Below, in pieces: positions 19,222 through 27,492 of a stretch of DNA of 64,000 nucleotides. Each line of letters starts with the position of its first letter. The first letter of the stretch is position 1. The stretch covers positions 186,001 through 250,000 of the forward strand of contig NZ_QDKG01000001.1 in the NCBI RefSeq assembly GCF_003076635.1. Reading direction: 5' to 3'. The stretch is from Sphingobacterium corticibacter (GTDB lineage Bacteria; Bacteroidota; Bacteroidia; Sphingobacteriales; Sphingobacteriaceae). The notes beneath the pieces are model-generated. The model did not search any database. It worked only from the letters and a program-made list of their open reading frames with translations, and was not told the origin of the DNA. Made by a program: the position numbers and the translations under genes.

Positions 19222-22200
19222 TTAGAGAGAGAAGTTTACACCTAGATTAAAAGTCCGTACTGGCGGATAGCCAATGTAATCAATACCCGCGGAGCCCGTG
19301 TTGCCTACGCCTTTGGCGGTGTTTACTTCTGGATCAAACCCAGAATATTTGGTGAATAGCAATAAGTTGGTACCGTTGAAGAAGATATTGAGGTTCTTCA
19401 ACGAAGCGCCAATATTACCTACACGGTAACCAATCGTCGCATTCGCTAATTTGAGGTAACTTCCATTCTCGATAAAACGGGAAGACGGCGCGGCCGAGTT
19501 GGTCAATGATTCCTGAATAGGGGAGTCTAACAAACCCGCTGCAATATTTCTGAATCCACCCAAATTGGTAATCGGTAATACCGTGTTGGCGGTATTATTA
19601 TAAATATCCTGCCCCAACATACCGTTGAAGTTCGCAGAGAAAGTAAATCTTTTATAAGCCACATCGGTGCTAAAGCCAATCAAGGCACTAGGATTTGGAT
19701 TGCCCATATACAGCATCGTAAATCCATCGTCGGTGTAGGTGGAAAATCCTTCTGGGCTTAAGCCGGTATATTCACGTGTCATGATAGCAAACATCGGCAA
19801 GCCTGCTTGAATGACCTGCACTGTAGCGCCTGATACACCTTGACCACTTAGTGCACCGGTGAGGATTACATTATTCATATTGTTCACTTCATTTTTCAAT
19901 AAAGTCAGGTTAGCACCAACATTCCAAGTCAAGTTTTCTTTTTGAATTACGTTGGAATGCAAACCAAATTCTACCCCGCGGTTACGGATCTCTCCGTCCA
20001 GATTGCTCCAAATAATGGGTGCATCCGGTGCATTAGGATACAACGGAATGGTCGGATAGAGAAGATCGGTGGTTTTCTTATCAAAAACATCAATCGAACC
20101 CGTCAACTTGGTGCCAAATAGTCCAAAGTCTAAACCGATATTCAATTGTTCGTCGCTTTGCCAACGTAGATCTTGATTACCGTTATTAATCGGTCTTACA
20201 GCATTATCATTAATAAAGCCGTATCGGTTGATAGCTGATCCGGCTGGAAATTCTTGGTTACCGGTACGTCCCCAACCGGCACGCAAGCGCAATTCACTTA
20301 ACCATTCTACATCTTGCATAAAGCTTTCATTGCGAATGTTCCAAGCGGCAGAGAAAGAAGGGAAGTTTCCGTATTTATTATTTGCTCCGAATTTAGTAGA
20401 ACCGTCACGACGTATGGTAGCGGTCAATAAATAACGCGAGTCATAGTTGAAAATCGCGCGGAAGAAGTATGATTGTAGCTCCGTGGTTGGATCATTGAAC
20501 GAATTAACGGTACGGTTTCCGCTGGATCCCGCTTGTAAAGCATCCGTATAATCAATGTCGATATCACCATAATTAATGCCACGGAAATCCATGCCCTTGT
20601 AAATGAAATTCATATATTCATAACCAATTACGGCATTCAAATTTAGTTTGTCGGCAATCTCTCTATTGAAGGTCAATGTGTGTGTCAATTGGCTCGTCAA
20701 TAGTTCGTTATTGGCATACGAAGCTTCGCCGCCTAGTGTGCCACCATCTTGATCGGCTACAATGCCGGGGATGTTGATCCAACTTCTGGTCGAAGCACGA
20801 CGAATACCTGAGCTATAATTTACCGCTCCTAAAACACGGTATTCTAACCAATCATTGAATTTGTAATAAGGGGAAACGCTACCAATTACGGTCGTGACTC
20901 GCGCATGATCATTGTTGGCTTCAGCCATCCCTAATGGATTGATGATCGATGTGCCGTACTTAATATTGAGCGAACCATCTTCATTATATAGCCGTTCGGT
21001 TGGATTCCAGTTAAGCGCTTGACCGACTAAGCTGCCTTCAAAACCGGCATCGGTTGTTACCGCTGCCAATTGTTCGTTGGTTTGCGTACCAATCAGTCCC
21101 AAATCAAGACCTAATTTTTTGCTTTCTAACATGCGGAAGTTACCGTTTACGGAAGCCGCTACCTTTTTAAAGCCACTTTTAATCAAGATACCTTCTTGAT
21201 CTTGGTAACCGATGGAAGCACGAAATTTGGCGTCTTCCGTACCACCGCTCATGGATACCGCATAATCTTGAATAATCGCGTTGCGTGTAATTGCACCCAT
21301 AGCATCCACATCAGATCCCAAATCACCGCCCGTAATTCCATAACTATTTAAAGCGCCACGGAACTGATTAGCATCTAAGATATCTAAGCGTCGCATCAAA
21401 GACGACACACCGGTAGATGCATTGACATTGACCTGCAGATCGCCCGCTTTACCGCGCTTGGTATTGATCAAAACCACCCCGTATGCTGCACGCGCACCGT
21501 AAATCGCAGTGGCGGAAGCATCTTTGAGGATTTCCATGCTTTCTATATCTGAAGTGTTGAGAAATACCAATGGATTTCCACCCGGCGTAGCGCCAACTGC
21601 CGCGCTACGTGATGGACGCGGTGAACGGCCATCTAAAGCAATTCCATCCACGACATATAGTGGTTGGCCATTTCCTGTAACAGCTGAGTTACCACGGATC
21701 CGCACGGTGGTTTCTCCACCCGGCTGGCCGCTATTATTAATCATTTGTACGCCAGGCGCTTTACCCTGAATCAATTGATCTGGCGCAGTGAATGGTCCTT
21801 GGTTAAAGTCTTTTTCACTCACCTTGGTGACTGCACCGGTTAGGTCTTTTCGCTGTACGGAAGCATAACCGACAACGGTGATTTCACCAATATCTTCGCT
21901 AGACGAAGCTTGCAAGTTGATACTTAATGGCGACATGTTTTCGCTAACGCGAATGGTTTCCCGATAGGTTTCGTAGCCTAGGAAAGAAACAATAAGCGTG
22001 TAGCTTCCCGCGGCTACGCCGCTAAAACTGAACGAACCAGTAGCATCGGTGCCAGCTTTTCGATCCAATTCTACTAATGTGAGTGTAGCTCCCGAAATAG
22101 CTTGTCCGTCGCCGGTCACTTTGCCATTTAAGGTAGCATTTTGTGCAAACGCCATGTTTCCGTGTAATAGGAAAAGAACTAGCGCAGACACAAGCAAACG

Positions 22201-22230
22201 AATACCTTGAGCAGGTAATTTTGATTTCAT
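19222..22230 (-). CDS. SusC/RagA-family TonB-linked receptor, copy A of a tandem pair
   Basis: 1002 residues. Signal peptide about 1-29 (ending AFAQ), carboxypeptidase-regulatory-like domain about 31-112, EITVVGYASVQRKDLTGAV linker, plug about 130-265 with LYVVDGIALDG and a Ser/Pro/Arg-rich insert before IESMEILKDASATAIYGARAAYG, then the barrel ending in FNLGVNFSL. Same length and colinear with the SusC at 24127-27135, so the two arose by duplication. It forms an import complex with the SusD that follows. Substrate unknown. The short 5' leader also resembles that of the other copy (aaactta motif about 20 bp before the ATG). Confidence 0.96.
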   Translation of the reverse strand: MKSKLPAQGIRLLVSALVLFLLHGNMAFAQNATLNGKVTGDGQAISGATLTLVELDRKAGTDATGSFSFSGVAAGSYTLIVSFLGYETYRETIRVSENMSPLSINLQASSSEDIGEITVVGYASVQRKDLTGAVTKVSEKDFNQGPFTAPDQLIQGKAPGVQMINNSGQPGGETTVRIRGNSAVTGNGQPLYVVDGIALDGRSPRPSRSAAVGATPGGNPLVFLNTSDIESMEILKDASATAIYGARAAYGVVLINTKRGKAGDLQVNVNASTGVSSLMRRLDILDANQFRGALNSYGITGGDLGSDVDAMGAITRNAIIQDYAVSMSGGTEDAKFRASIGYQDQEGILIKSGFKKVAASVNGNFRMLESKKLGLDLGLIGTQTNEQLAAVTTDAGFEGSLVGQALNWNPTERLYNEDGSLNIKYGTSIINPLGMAEANNDHARVTTVIGSVSPYYKFNDWLEYRVLGAVNYSSGIRRASTRSWINIPGIVADQDGGTLGGEASYANNELLTSQLTHTLTFNREIADKLNLNAVIGYEYMNFIYKGMDFRGINYGDIDIDYTDALQAGSSGNRTVNSFNDPTTELQSYFFRAIFNYDSRYLLTATIRRDGSTKFGANNKYGNFPSFSAAWNIRNESFMQDVEWLSELRLRAGWGRTGNQEFPAGSAINRYGFINDNAVRPINNGNQDLRWQSDEQLNIGLDFGLFGTKLTGSIDVFDKKTTDLLYPTIPLYPNAPDAPIIWSNLDGEIRNRGVEFGLHSNVIQKENLTWNVGANLTLLKNEVNNMNNVILTGALSGQGVSGATVQVIQAGLPMFAIMTREYTGLSPEGFSTYTDDGFTMLYMGNPNPSALIGFSTDVAYKRFTFSANFNGMLGQDIYNNTANTVLPITNLGGFRNIAAGLLDSPIQESLTNSAAPSSRFIENGSYLKLANATIGYRVGNIGASLKNLNIFFNGTNLLLFTKYSGFDPEVNTAKGVGNTGSAGIDYIGYPPVRTFNLGVNFSL

Positions 22231-22349
22231 GTGTAGTGTGTTTTAAGTTTATTAAATAGTAGTTTTTACACCGTTTAGCAGGGGTAGTGTGATTAGACTA
22301 CTCCATGGTGTGCATTTTCTAAGTTTATATTTTTAATAGGTATAGTAAC

Positions 22350-22357
22350 CAAATGTA
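22350..22357 (-). promoter_or_regulatory. Candidate -7 box for susCD copy A
   Basis: TACATTTG on the minus strand fits TAnnTTTG exactly. A TTTG (22385-22382 on the minus strand) lies 24 bp upstream, slightly beyond the usual spacing. It would give a leader of about 110 nt. The promoter sits directly against, and its -35-like part inside, the terminator of susCD copy B. Confidence 0.45.
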
Positions 22358-22359
22358 AT

Positions 22360-22396
22360 AAAAAATGGGACTCGTTAAGCACAAATCCCATTTTTT
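22360..22396 (-). terminator. Terminator of susCD copy B
   Basis: 11-bp stem, 22360-22370 with 22386-22396 (aaaaaatggga / tcccatttttt), 15-nt loop, with U's following on the minus strand. Confidence 0.8.
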
Positions 22397-22422
22397 TATT
22401 CTGTTTTAGAAAATATGTGTTT

Positions 22423-22557
22423 TTACAAACGCGAATCTTTTGGTTGGATCCATTCGATTTTGATCGCCAAATATGTAAGACCTTCTATTTCCGTGATAAG
22501 AGGCAAAGTGTTGGTGTTAGAACCGTTATTATTTGTCTCTGTATTGAGAATTAACAC
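22423..22557 (-). pseudogene. Orphan reading frame or 3' gene remnant downstream of susD copy B
   Basis: Open frame of 44 codons from a GTG at 22557 to a TAA at 22423-22425; an in-frame stop lies just before the GTG. The C-terminus reads LTYLAIKIEWIQPKDSRL, and codon choice is normal for the region. It ends 27 bp before the terminator of the unit, as a genuine last gene would. It may be the surviving 3' end of a third PUL gene whose front was lost, or a small real gene. No counterpart follows susD copy A. Family not recognised. Confidence 0.3.
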
Positions 22558-22612
22558 GGTTTAAGAAGCTTAGAATATATCGTTTTATCAATTTGCAGAT
22601 AAGCTGCTGCTG

Positions 22613-24115
22613 TTACTCGTAACCAGGGTTTTGAATCAAATTCGTATTTCCTGCTTGATTCAATGGGATCGGAAATAATAAGGCTCGTGGGTTAGATGCC
22701 GGTTTTTCTTGCCAAGCATCTAAGTACTTACTAAAACGTATAAGATCCGTACGACGATGTGCTTCCCAAAAGAATTCTCGGCCAAGCTCATCCAGCAAAT
22801 TATCGAGACTGAGGCTCACTAAAGCGGAAGCATTTCGCTGTGTTCTTACTTCGTTTACCAACGGCAGTGCGGCAGCGATCTGATTCATGCGAAGCAATGC
22901 TTCGGCTTTCATCAACAGGACATCCGAATAACGGTAAAAAACCCAATCATTCTGCGCATTATTGGAACCAAGATTAATATAATCGGGCACATATTTGATG
23001 ACGCGAATGCCGGTTACTTCCAGGTTATTCCCGCGCTCTATGATGCTTACTTCTGGTGTAAAACTAAGGGGATTACCGCGCCGATCTTGCAAGGCTATAC
23101 CAGCAGCATTAAATTGTTGCCCAATAAGGAACCCCATACGTAAGCCAGCAACATTGGTCACCCCAGGGTAAGGAGAACTCCTGCGTTGATCATCTTGTTC
23201 AAATTTGTCATAGAAGTTAGATAAAGTGGCAAAACCGTTTGAACCACTCGGATTCATATTGTAATGCATGGTTGACCTAAACATGGAGTAGATGTCTCCC
23301 GAATTGCTGCCGCCGGTGTTAGCGCTTAAAAAGATGTTTTCTGTAGATTGGTTATTATTTAGTGCAAAATTATCGAAATAATTGTTTGCCAAAGTGTAGC
23401 GGCCAATGATTTGGTCAGCCAATGTGACGATCATTTGCATATCTATATTGTCAAAAACTGGATTACGCCTATTGAGAAAAGCACCTTTATTGAGGTATAC
23501 CTTCATGAGCAGCATACGAGCGGCATCTTGATTGGCGATCTGGGGATTACCAGTGGGCAGGTCAGGTATTATCTCGTTCAATTCTCTAATTAAATATTCA
23601 ATCTGTTCTTCAGCATTGCGAACACGCGGCATCTTCAAAATCTCTTCTCCAGGTTCGCGATAAGGAGTTTGGCCCCAGCCATCTAAAATAGAAAACTGTG
23701 AAAATGCTCGAATAAAACGTGCTTCTGCCGCTTGTTGCGGTGTCGGATTGTAACGTAGTAAGTCTGTTGCTGCGTAACTCACCGCATTGAGATCCCGAAA
23801 TACATTGTGGATTCTGACGTGATCAGCTTGCCATTGATGCAAAAATAAGGCGCGCCAAGCACCATTATCGTCCCAGTCGCCGCCCCGAGTAGGTGCTATT
23901 GCTTCGTCTGTTGTGATTTGTTGTAATGCAGACCAATTATAGTTTCCCTGATAAGGTGTTCGCATGGAAATATATGCTCCTTGCAGCAAGGCTGTTGCAT
24001 TTACTGCTCCTGGTTCGGTATCCGAAATCTGTCCGTTGAGTTTTTCATCAAGCTTCGTACATCCGCTAAATGTGATAGTACTTGCTACTATTAATAAGTA
24101 TAGTTTATTTTTCAT
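22613..24115 (-). CDS. SusD/RagB-family lipoprotein, copy B of a tandem pair
   Basis: 500 residues. Lipobox FSGC, then TKLDEKLNGQISDTEPGAVN as in copy A. It aligns along its whole length with the SusD at 17711-19210 and shares the helical core motifs near residues 140, 385 and 435. It starts 11 bp after the stop of its SusC. Differences from copy A are spread over the protein, with a cluster at residues 59-74 near the N-terminal third. It should act as the surface lid of its SusC. Confidence 0.95.
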   Translation of the reverse strand: MKNKLYLLIVASTITFSGCTKLDEKLNGQISDTEPGAVNATALLQGAYISMRTPYQGNYNWSALQQITTDEAIAPTRGGDWDDNGAWRALFLHQWQADHVRIHNVFRDLNAVSYAATDLLRYNPTPQQAAEARFIRAFSQFSILDGWGQTPYREPGEEILKMPRVRNAEEQIEYLIRELNEIIPDLPTGNPQIANQDAARMLLMKVYLNKGAFLNRRNPVFDNIDMQMIVTLADQIIGRYTLANNYFDNFALNNNQSTENIFLSANTGGSNSGDIYSMFRSTMHYNMNPSGSNGFATLSNFYDKFEQDDQRRSSPYPGVTNVAGLRMGFLIGQQFNAAGIALQDRRGNPLSFTPEVSIIERGNNLEVTGIRVIKYVPDYINLGSNNAQNDWVFYRYSDVLLMKAEALLRMNQIAAALPLVNEVRTQRNASALVSLSLDNLLDELGREFFWEAHRRTDLIRFSKYLDAWQEKPASNPRALLFPIPLNQAGNTNLIQNPGYE

Positions 24116-24126
24116 GTTAACGAAGA

Positions 24127-27100
24127 TTAGAGAGTGAAATTGACGCCTAAATTGAAGGTTCTCGCTGGTGGGTAACCAATATAATCGATTCCTGCAGAAC
24201 CTGTATTACCTAATCCTTTAGGGGTATTGACTTCTGGGTCAAATCCTGAGTACTTGGTGAATAATAATAAATTGGTGCCATTGAAGAAGATGTTTAGATT
24301 TTTCATGGAAGCGCCAATATTGCCTACTTGGTAAGCGATTGTTGCATTGGCTAATTTGATGTAACTCCCGTTCTCGATAAAACGGGATGATGGTGCCGCA
24401 GAATTCGTCAATGATTCCTGAATTGGGGACTTTAATAAATCTGCTGTAATATTTCTGAAGCCACCCAAATTTGTGATTGGTAATACGGTGTTGGCGGTAT
24501 TATTATAAATATCTTGTCCAAGTGCCCCGTTAAAGTTTGCTGAGAATGTAAATTTCTTATATGCCACATCAGTACTGAAACCAATTAATGCTGTAGGATT
24601 TGGGTTGCCAACATACAGCATACTAAAACCATCATCCGTGTAATTAGAAAATCCATCTGGATCTAAACCAAGATATTCCCTTGTCATCATCGCAAACATC
24701 GGTAGACCAGATTGAATAACCTGTACAGTGGCTCCTGATACACCCTGCCCACTTAATGCTCCCGTAAGTATCACATTATTCATATTGCTTACTTCATTTT
24801 TCAACAAAGTCAGGTTTGCACCCATATTCCATGTCAAGTGCTCTTTTTGCATAATATTAGCATGCAAAGCAAATTCGATCCCTCGGTTACGAATGCGTCC
24901 ATCCAGATTACTCCAGATAATAGGTGCGTCTGGTGCATTTGGATACAGTGGGATGGTAGGATAGAGAAGATCGGTGGTTTTCTTATCAAAAGCATCAATC
25001 GAACCGGACAACTTGTTTCCAAAGATCCCAAAATCGAAACCAATGTTAATTTGTTCATCACTTTGCCAACGTAAATTCGGGTTGCCGTTATTAATCGGCC
25101 TAACAGCGTTATCATTAATGAAGCCGTATCGGTTGATAGCTGATCCAGCCGGAAATTCCTGATTCCCTGTACGTCCCCAGCCGGCACGCAATCGCAGTTC
25201 GTTTAACCAAGCCACATCTTGCATAAAGCTTTCGTTGCGGATATTCCATGCCGCAGAGAAAGAAGGGAAGTTTCCGTATCTGTTATTATCGCCGAACTTG
25301 GTAGATCCATCTCTCCGCATAGTAGCAGTTAATAAATAACGAGAGTCGTAATTTAAAATGGCCCTTAAGAAATAAGATTGTAATTCGGTTGTCGGATCAT
25401 TAAATGAGTTGACAATCCGGTTTCCGCTGGATCCTGCTTGTAAAGCATCTGTATAATCAATGTCGATATCGCCATAGTTAATGCCGCGGAAGTCCATGCC
25501 TTTGTACATGAAATTCATGTATTCATAACCGATAATCGCATTTAAGTTTAGTTTATTAGCAATCTCGCGATTGAATGTTAAGGTGTGTGTTAATTGCTGA
25601 GTGGTTAATTCATTGTTGGCGTAAGAAGCTTCACCGCCTAGTGCGCCTCCATTTGGATCAGCTACAATCCCGGGAATGTTGATCCAACTTCTGGTTGATG
25701 CACGACGAATACCAGTGCTATAATTGACCGCTCCTAAAACACGGTATTCTAGCCAATCATTGAATTTGTAATAGGGCGACACACTACCAATTACGGTAGA
25801 AACACGTGCAAGATCATTATTAGATTCCGCCATTCCCAACGGGTTAATAATAGAGGTGCCGTATTTAATATTGAGTGATCCATCGTTATTATACAACGGT
25901 TCGGTTGGATTCCAGTTGAGTGCTTGCCCAACCAAACTGCCCATGAAACCGGCATCGGTCGTTACTGCTGCCAGTTGCTCATTGGTTTGCGTGCCGATTA
26001 ATCCCAAATCTAGGCCTAATTTTTTGCTTTCTAGCATGCGGAAGTTGCCATTGACCGAAGCAGCCACCTTTTTGAAACCACTTTTTAGGAGAATACCTTC
26101 CTGATCTTGGTAACCGATCGAAGCGCGGAATTTAGCGTCGTCAGTACCACCACTCATCGATACCGCATAATTTTGGATGATCGCATTGCGCGTGATTGCT
26201 CCTATGGCATCTACGTTATTACCCAAATCTCCACCAATGAGTTCATAACTACTTAACGCATTTCGAAATTGATTGGCATCTAAGATATCAATACGTCGCA
26301 TCAAGGAGGCTATACCTGTGGAGGCATTGACATCTACTCTTAAATCACCTGCCTTTCCACGTTTAGTAGTAATCAATACTACACCATATGCTGCACGTGC
26401 GCCGTAAATAGCGGTAGCGGAAGCATCTTTTAGGATCTCCATGCTTTCGATATCCGAAGGGTTAAGGAAAACCAAGGGATTTCCTCCTGGACTTGATCCT
26501 ACGGCAGCACTACGTTGAGGCCGCGGAGAGCGTCCGTCTAACGCGATGCCGTCTATAACATATAAAGGTTGGCCGGAGCCAGTGACGGCCGAATTACCAC
26601 GGATACGAACCGTTGTTTCGCCGCCCGGTTGCCCGCTATTATTGATCATCTGCACACCAGGCGCCTTACCTTGAATCAACTGATCTGGTGCCGTAAATGG
26701 TCCTTGATTAAAGTCCTTCTCGCTGACTCGCGTTACCGCGCCGGTGAGATCTTTCCGACGTACAGAAGCATAACCCACGACATTGACCTCCCCAATATCT
26801 TCCCTGGAAGAAGCGTGTAAATTAATATTCAATGGAGACATATCCGCGCTAATGCGAATGGTTTCGCGATAGGTTTCGAAGCCTAAGAAAGAGACAGTCA
26901 GCGTATAGCTTCCAGCGGCAATACCACTGAAACTAAATGACCCATTGCCATCTGTGCTGGTTATTCGTTGTAATTCTAGCAAGGTGAGCGTGGCTCCTGA
27001 TATGGGTTGTCCATCACTGGTAACTTTGCCATTTAAGTTGGCATTTTGTGCAAAAGCAGTGTTTCCATGTAGTAGGAAAAGCACAAGTGCGGACAACAGT

Positions 27101-27135
27101 AGGTGAATACCTTGGAAAGGTAGTTTTGGTGTCAT
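24127..27135 (-). CDS. SusC/RagA-family TonB-linked receptor, copy B of a tandem pair
   Basis: 1002 residues, exactly the length of copy A at 19222-22230 and aligned without gaps over the stretches compared. Signal peptide about 1-29, carboxypeptidase-regulatory-like domain, NVVGYASVRRKDLTGAV linker, plug with LYVIDGIALDG, barrel ending FNLGVNFTL. Many codons differ at third positions from copy A while the protein is conserved, so the duplication is not fresh and both copies look maintained. It has its own promoter candidate and its unit has its own terminator. Confidence 0.96.
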   Translation of the reverse strand: MTPKLPFQGIHLLLSALVLFLLHGNTAFAQNANLNGKVTSDGQPISGATLTLLELQRITSTDGNGSFSFSGIAAGSYTLTVSFLGFETYRETIRISADMSPLNINLHASSREDIGEVNVVGYASVRRKDLTGAVTRVSEKDFNQGPFTAPDQLIQGKAPGVQMINNSGQPGGETTVRIRGNSAVTGSGQPLYVIDGIALDGRSPRPQRSAAVGSSPGGNPLVFLNPSDIESMEILKDASATAIYGARAAYGVVLITTKRGKAGDLRVDVNASTGIASLMRRIDILDANQFRNALSSYELIGGDLGNNVDAIGAITRNAIIQNYAVSMSGGTDDAKFRASIGYQDQEGILLKSGFKKVAASVNGNFRMLESKKLGLDLGLIGTQTNEQLAAVTTDAGFMGSLVGQALNWNPTEPLYNNDGSLNIKYGTSIINPLGMAESNNDLARVSTVIGSVSPYYKFNDWLEYRVLGAVNYSTGIRRASTRSWINIPGIVADPNGGALGGEASYANNELTTQQLTHTLTFNREIANKLNLNAIIGYEYMNFMYKGMDFRGINYGDIDIDYTDALQAGSSGNRIVNSFNDPTTELQSYFLRAILNYDSRYLLTATMRRDGSTKFGDNNRYGNFPSFSAAWNIRNESFMQDVAWLNELRLRAGWGRTGNQEFPAGSAINRYGFINDNAVRPINNGNPNLRWQSDEQINIGFDFGIFGNKLSGSIDAFDKKTTDLLYPTIPLYPNAPDAPIIWSNLDGRIRNRGIEFALHANIMQKEHLTWNMGANLTLLKNEVSNMNNVILTGALSGQGVSGATVQVIQSGLPMFAMMTREYLGLDPDGFSNYTDDGFSMLYVGNPNPTALIGFSTDVAYKKFTFSANFNGALGQDIYNNTANTVLPITNLGGFRNITADLLKSPIQESLTNSAAPSSRFIENGSYIKLANATIAYQVGNIGASMKNLNIFFNGTNLLLFTKYSGFDPEVNTPKGLGNTGSAGIDYIGYPPARTFNLGVNFTL

Positions 27136-27251
27136 ATTTAGTATTTGTAAGTTTGAAAATTGGCATTTTTGGGCGAGTTTGAAGAGGATCGCTCGTTATT
27201 ATAACTTCTTGATTGGATGCTTTATTTTTCTTTCTTTTAAACTATTTAATT

Positions 27252-27277
27252 CAAAAGTATATAAAATAGCAATTCAA
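27252..27277 (-). promoter_or_regulatory. Candidate promoter of susCD copy B
   Basis: On the minus strand, TACTTTTG (27259-27252) matches TAnnTTTG. A TTG (27277-27275) lies 15 bp upstream, a little short of the usual 17-23. The leader would be about 110 nt. The surrounding 27136-27361 is very AT-rich and holds no gene. Confidence 0.5.
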
Positions 27278-27361
27278 TAATAATTTTTGGGAAAATTATT
27301 TCTAAAAATAACATATTGAGACTGAGGGTTAATTCTTTATGTTAACTGTTTCGGACATAAA

Positions 27362-27391
27362 AAAAGGCTTGATTTTAAAATCAAGCCTTTT
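27362..27391 (-). terminator. Terminator of the beta-lactamase-like gene
   Basis: Perfect 30-bp palindrome, arms 27362-27376 and 27377-27391 (aaaaggcttgatttt and its complement), about 100 bp past the stop codon in the transcribed direction. Confidence 0.75.
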
Positions 27392-27492
27392 GAATTGAAT
27401 ACGTAATGCGACTTATTCTCGTATTAATATCTGATTAAGATAGGAAATTGGTCTCTTGCTTGTAAAGAAAAATGAAACTTCTGAAAATACTA

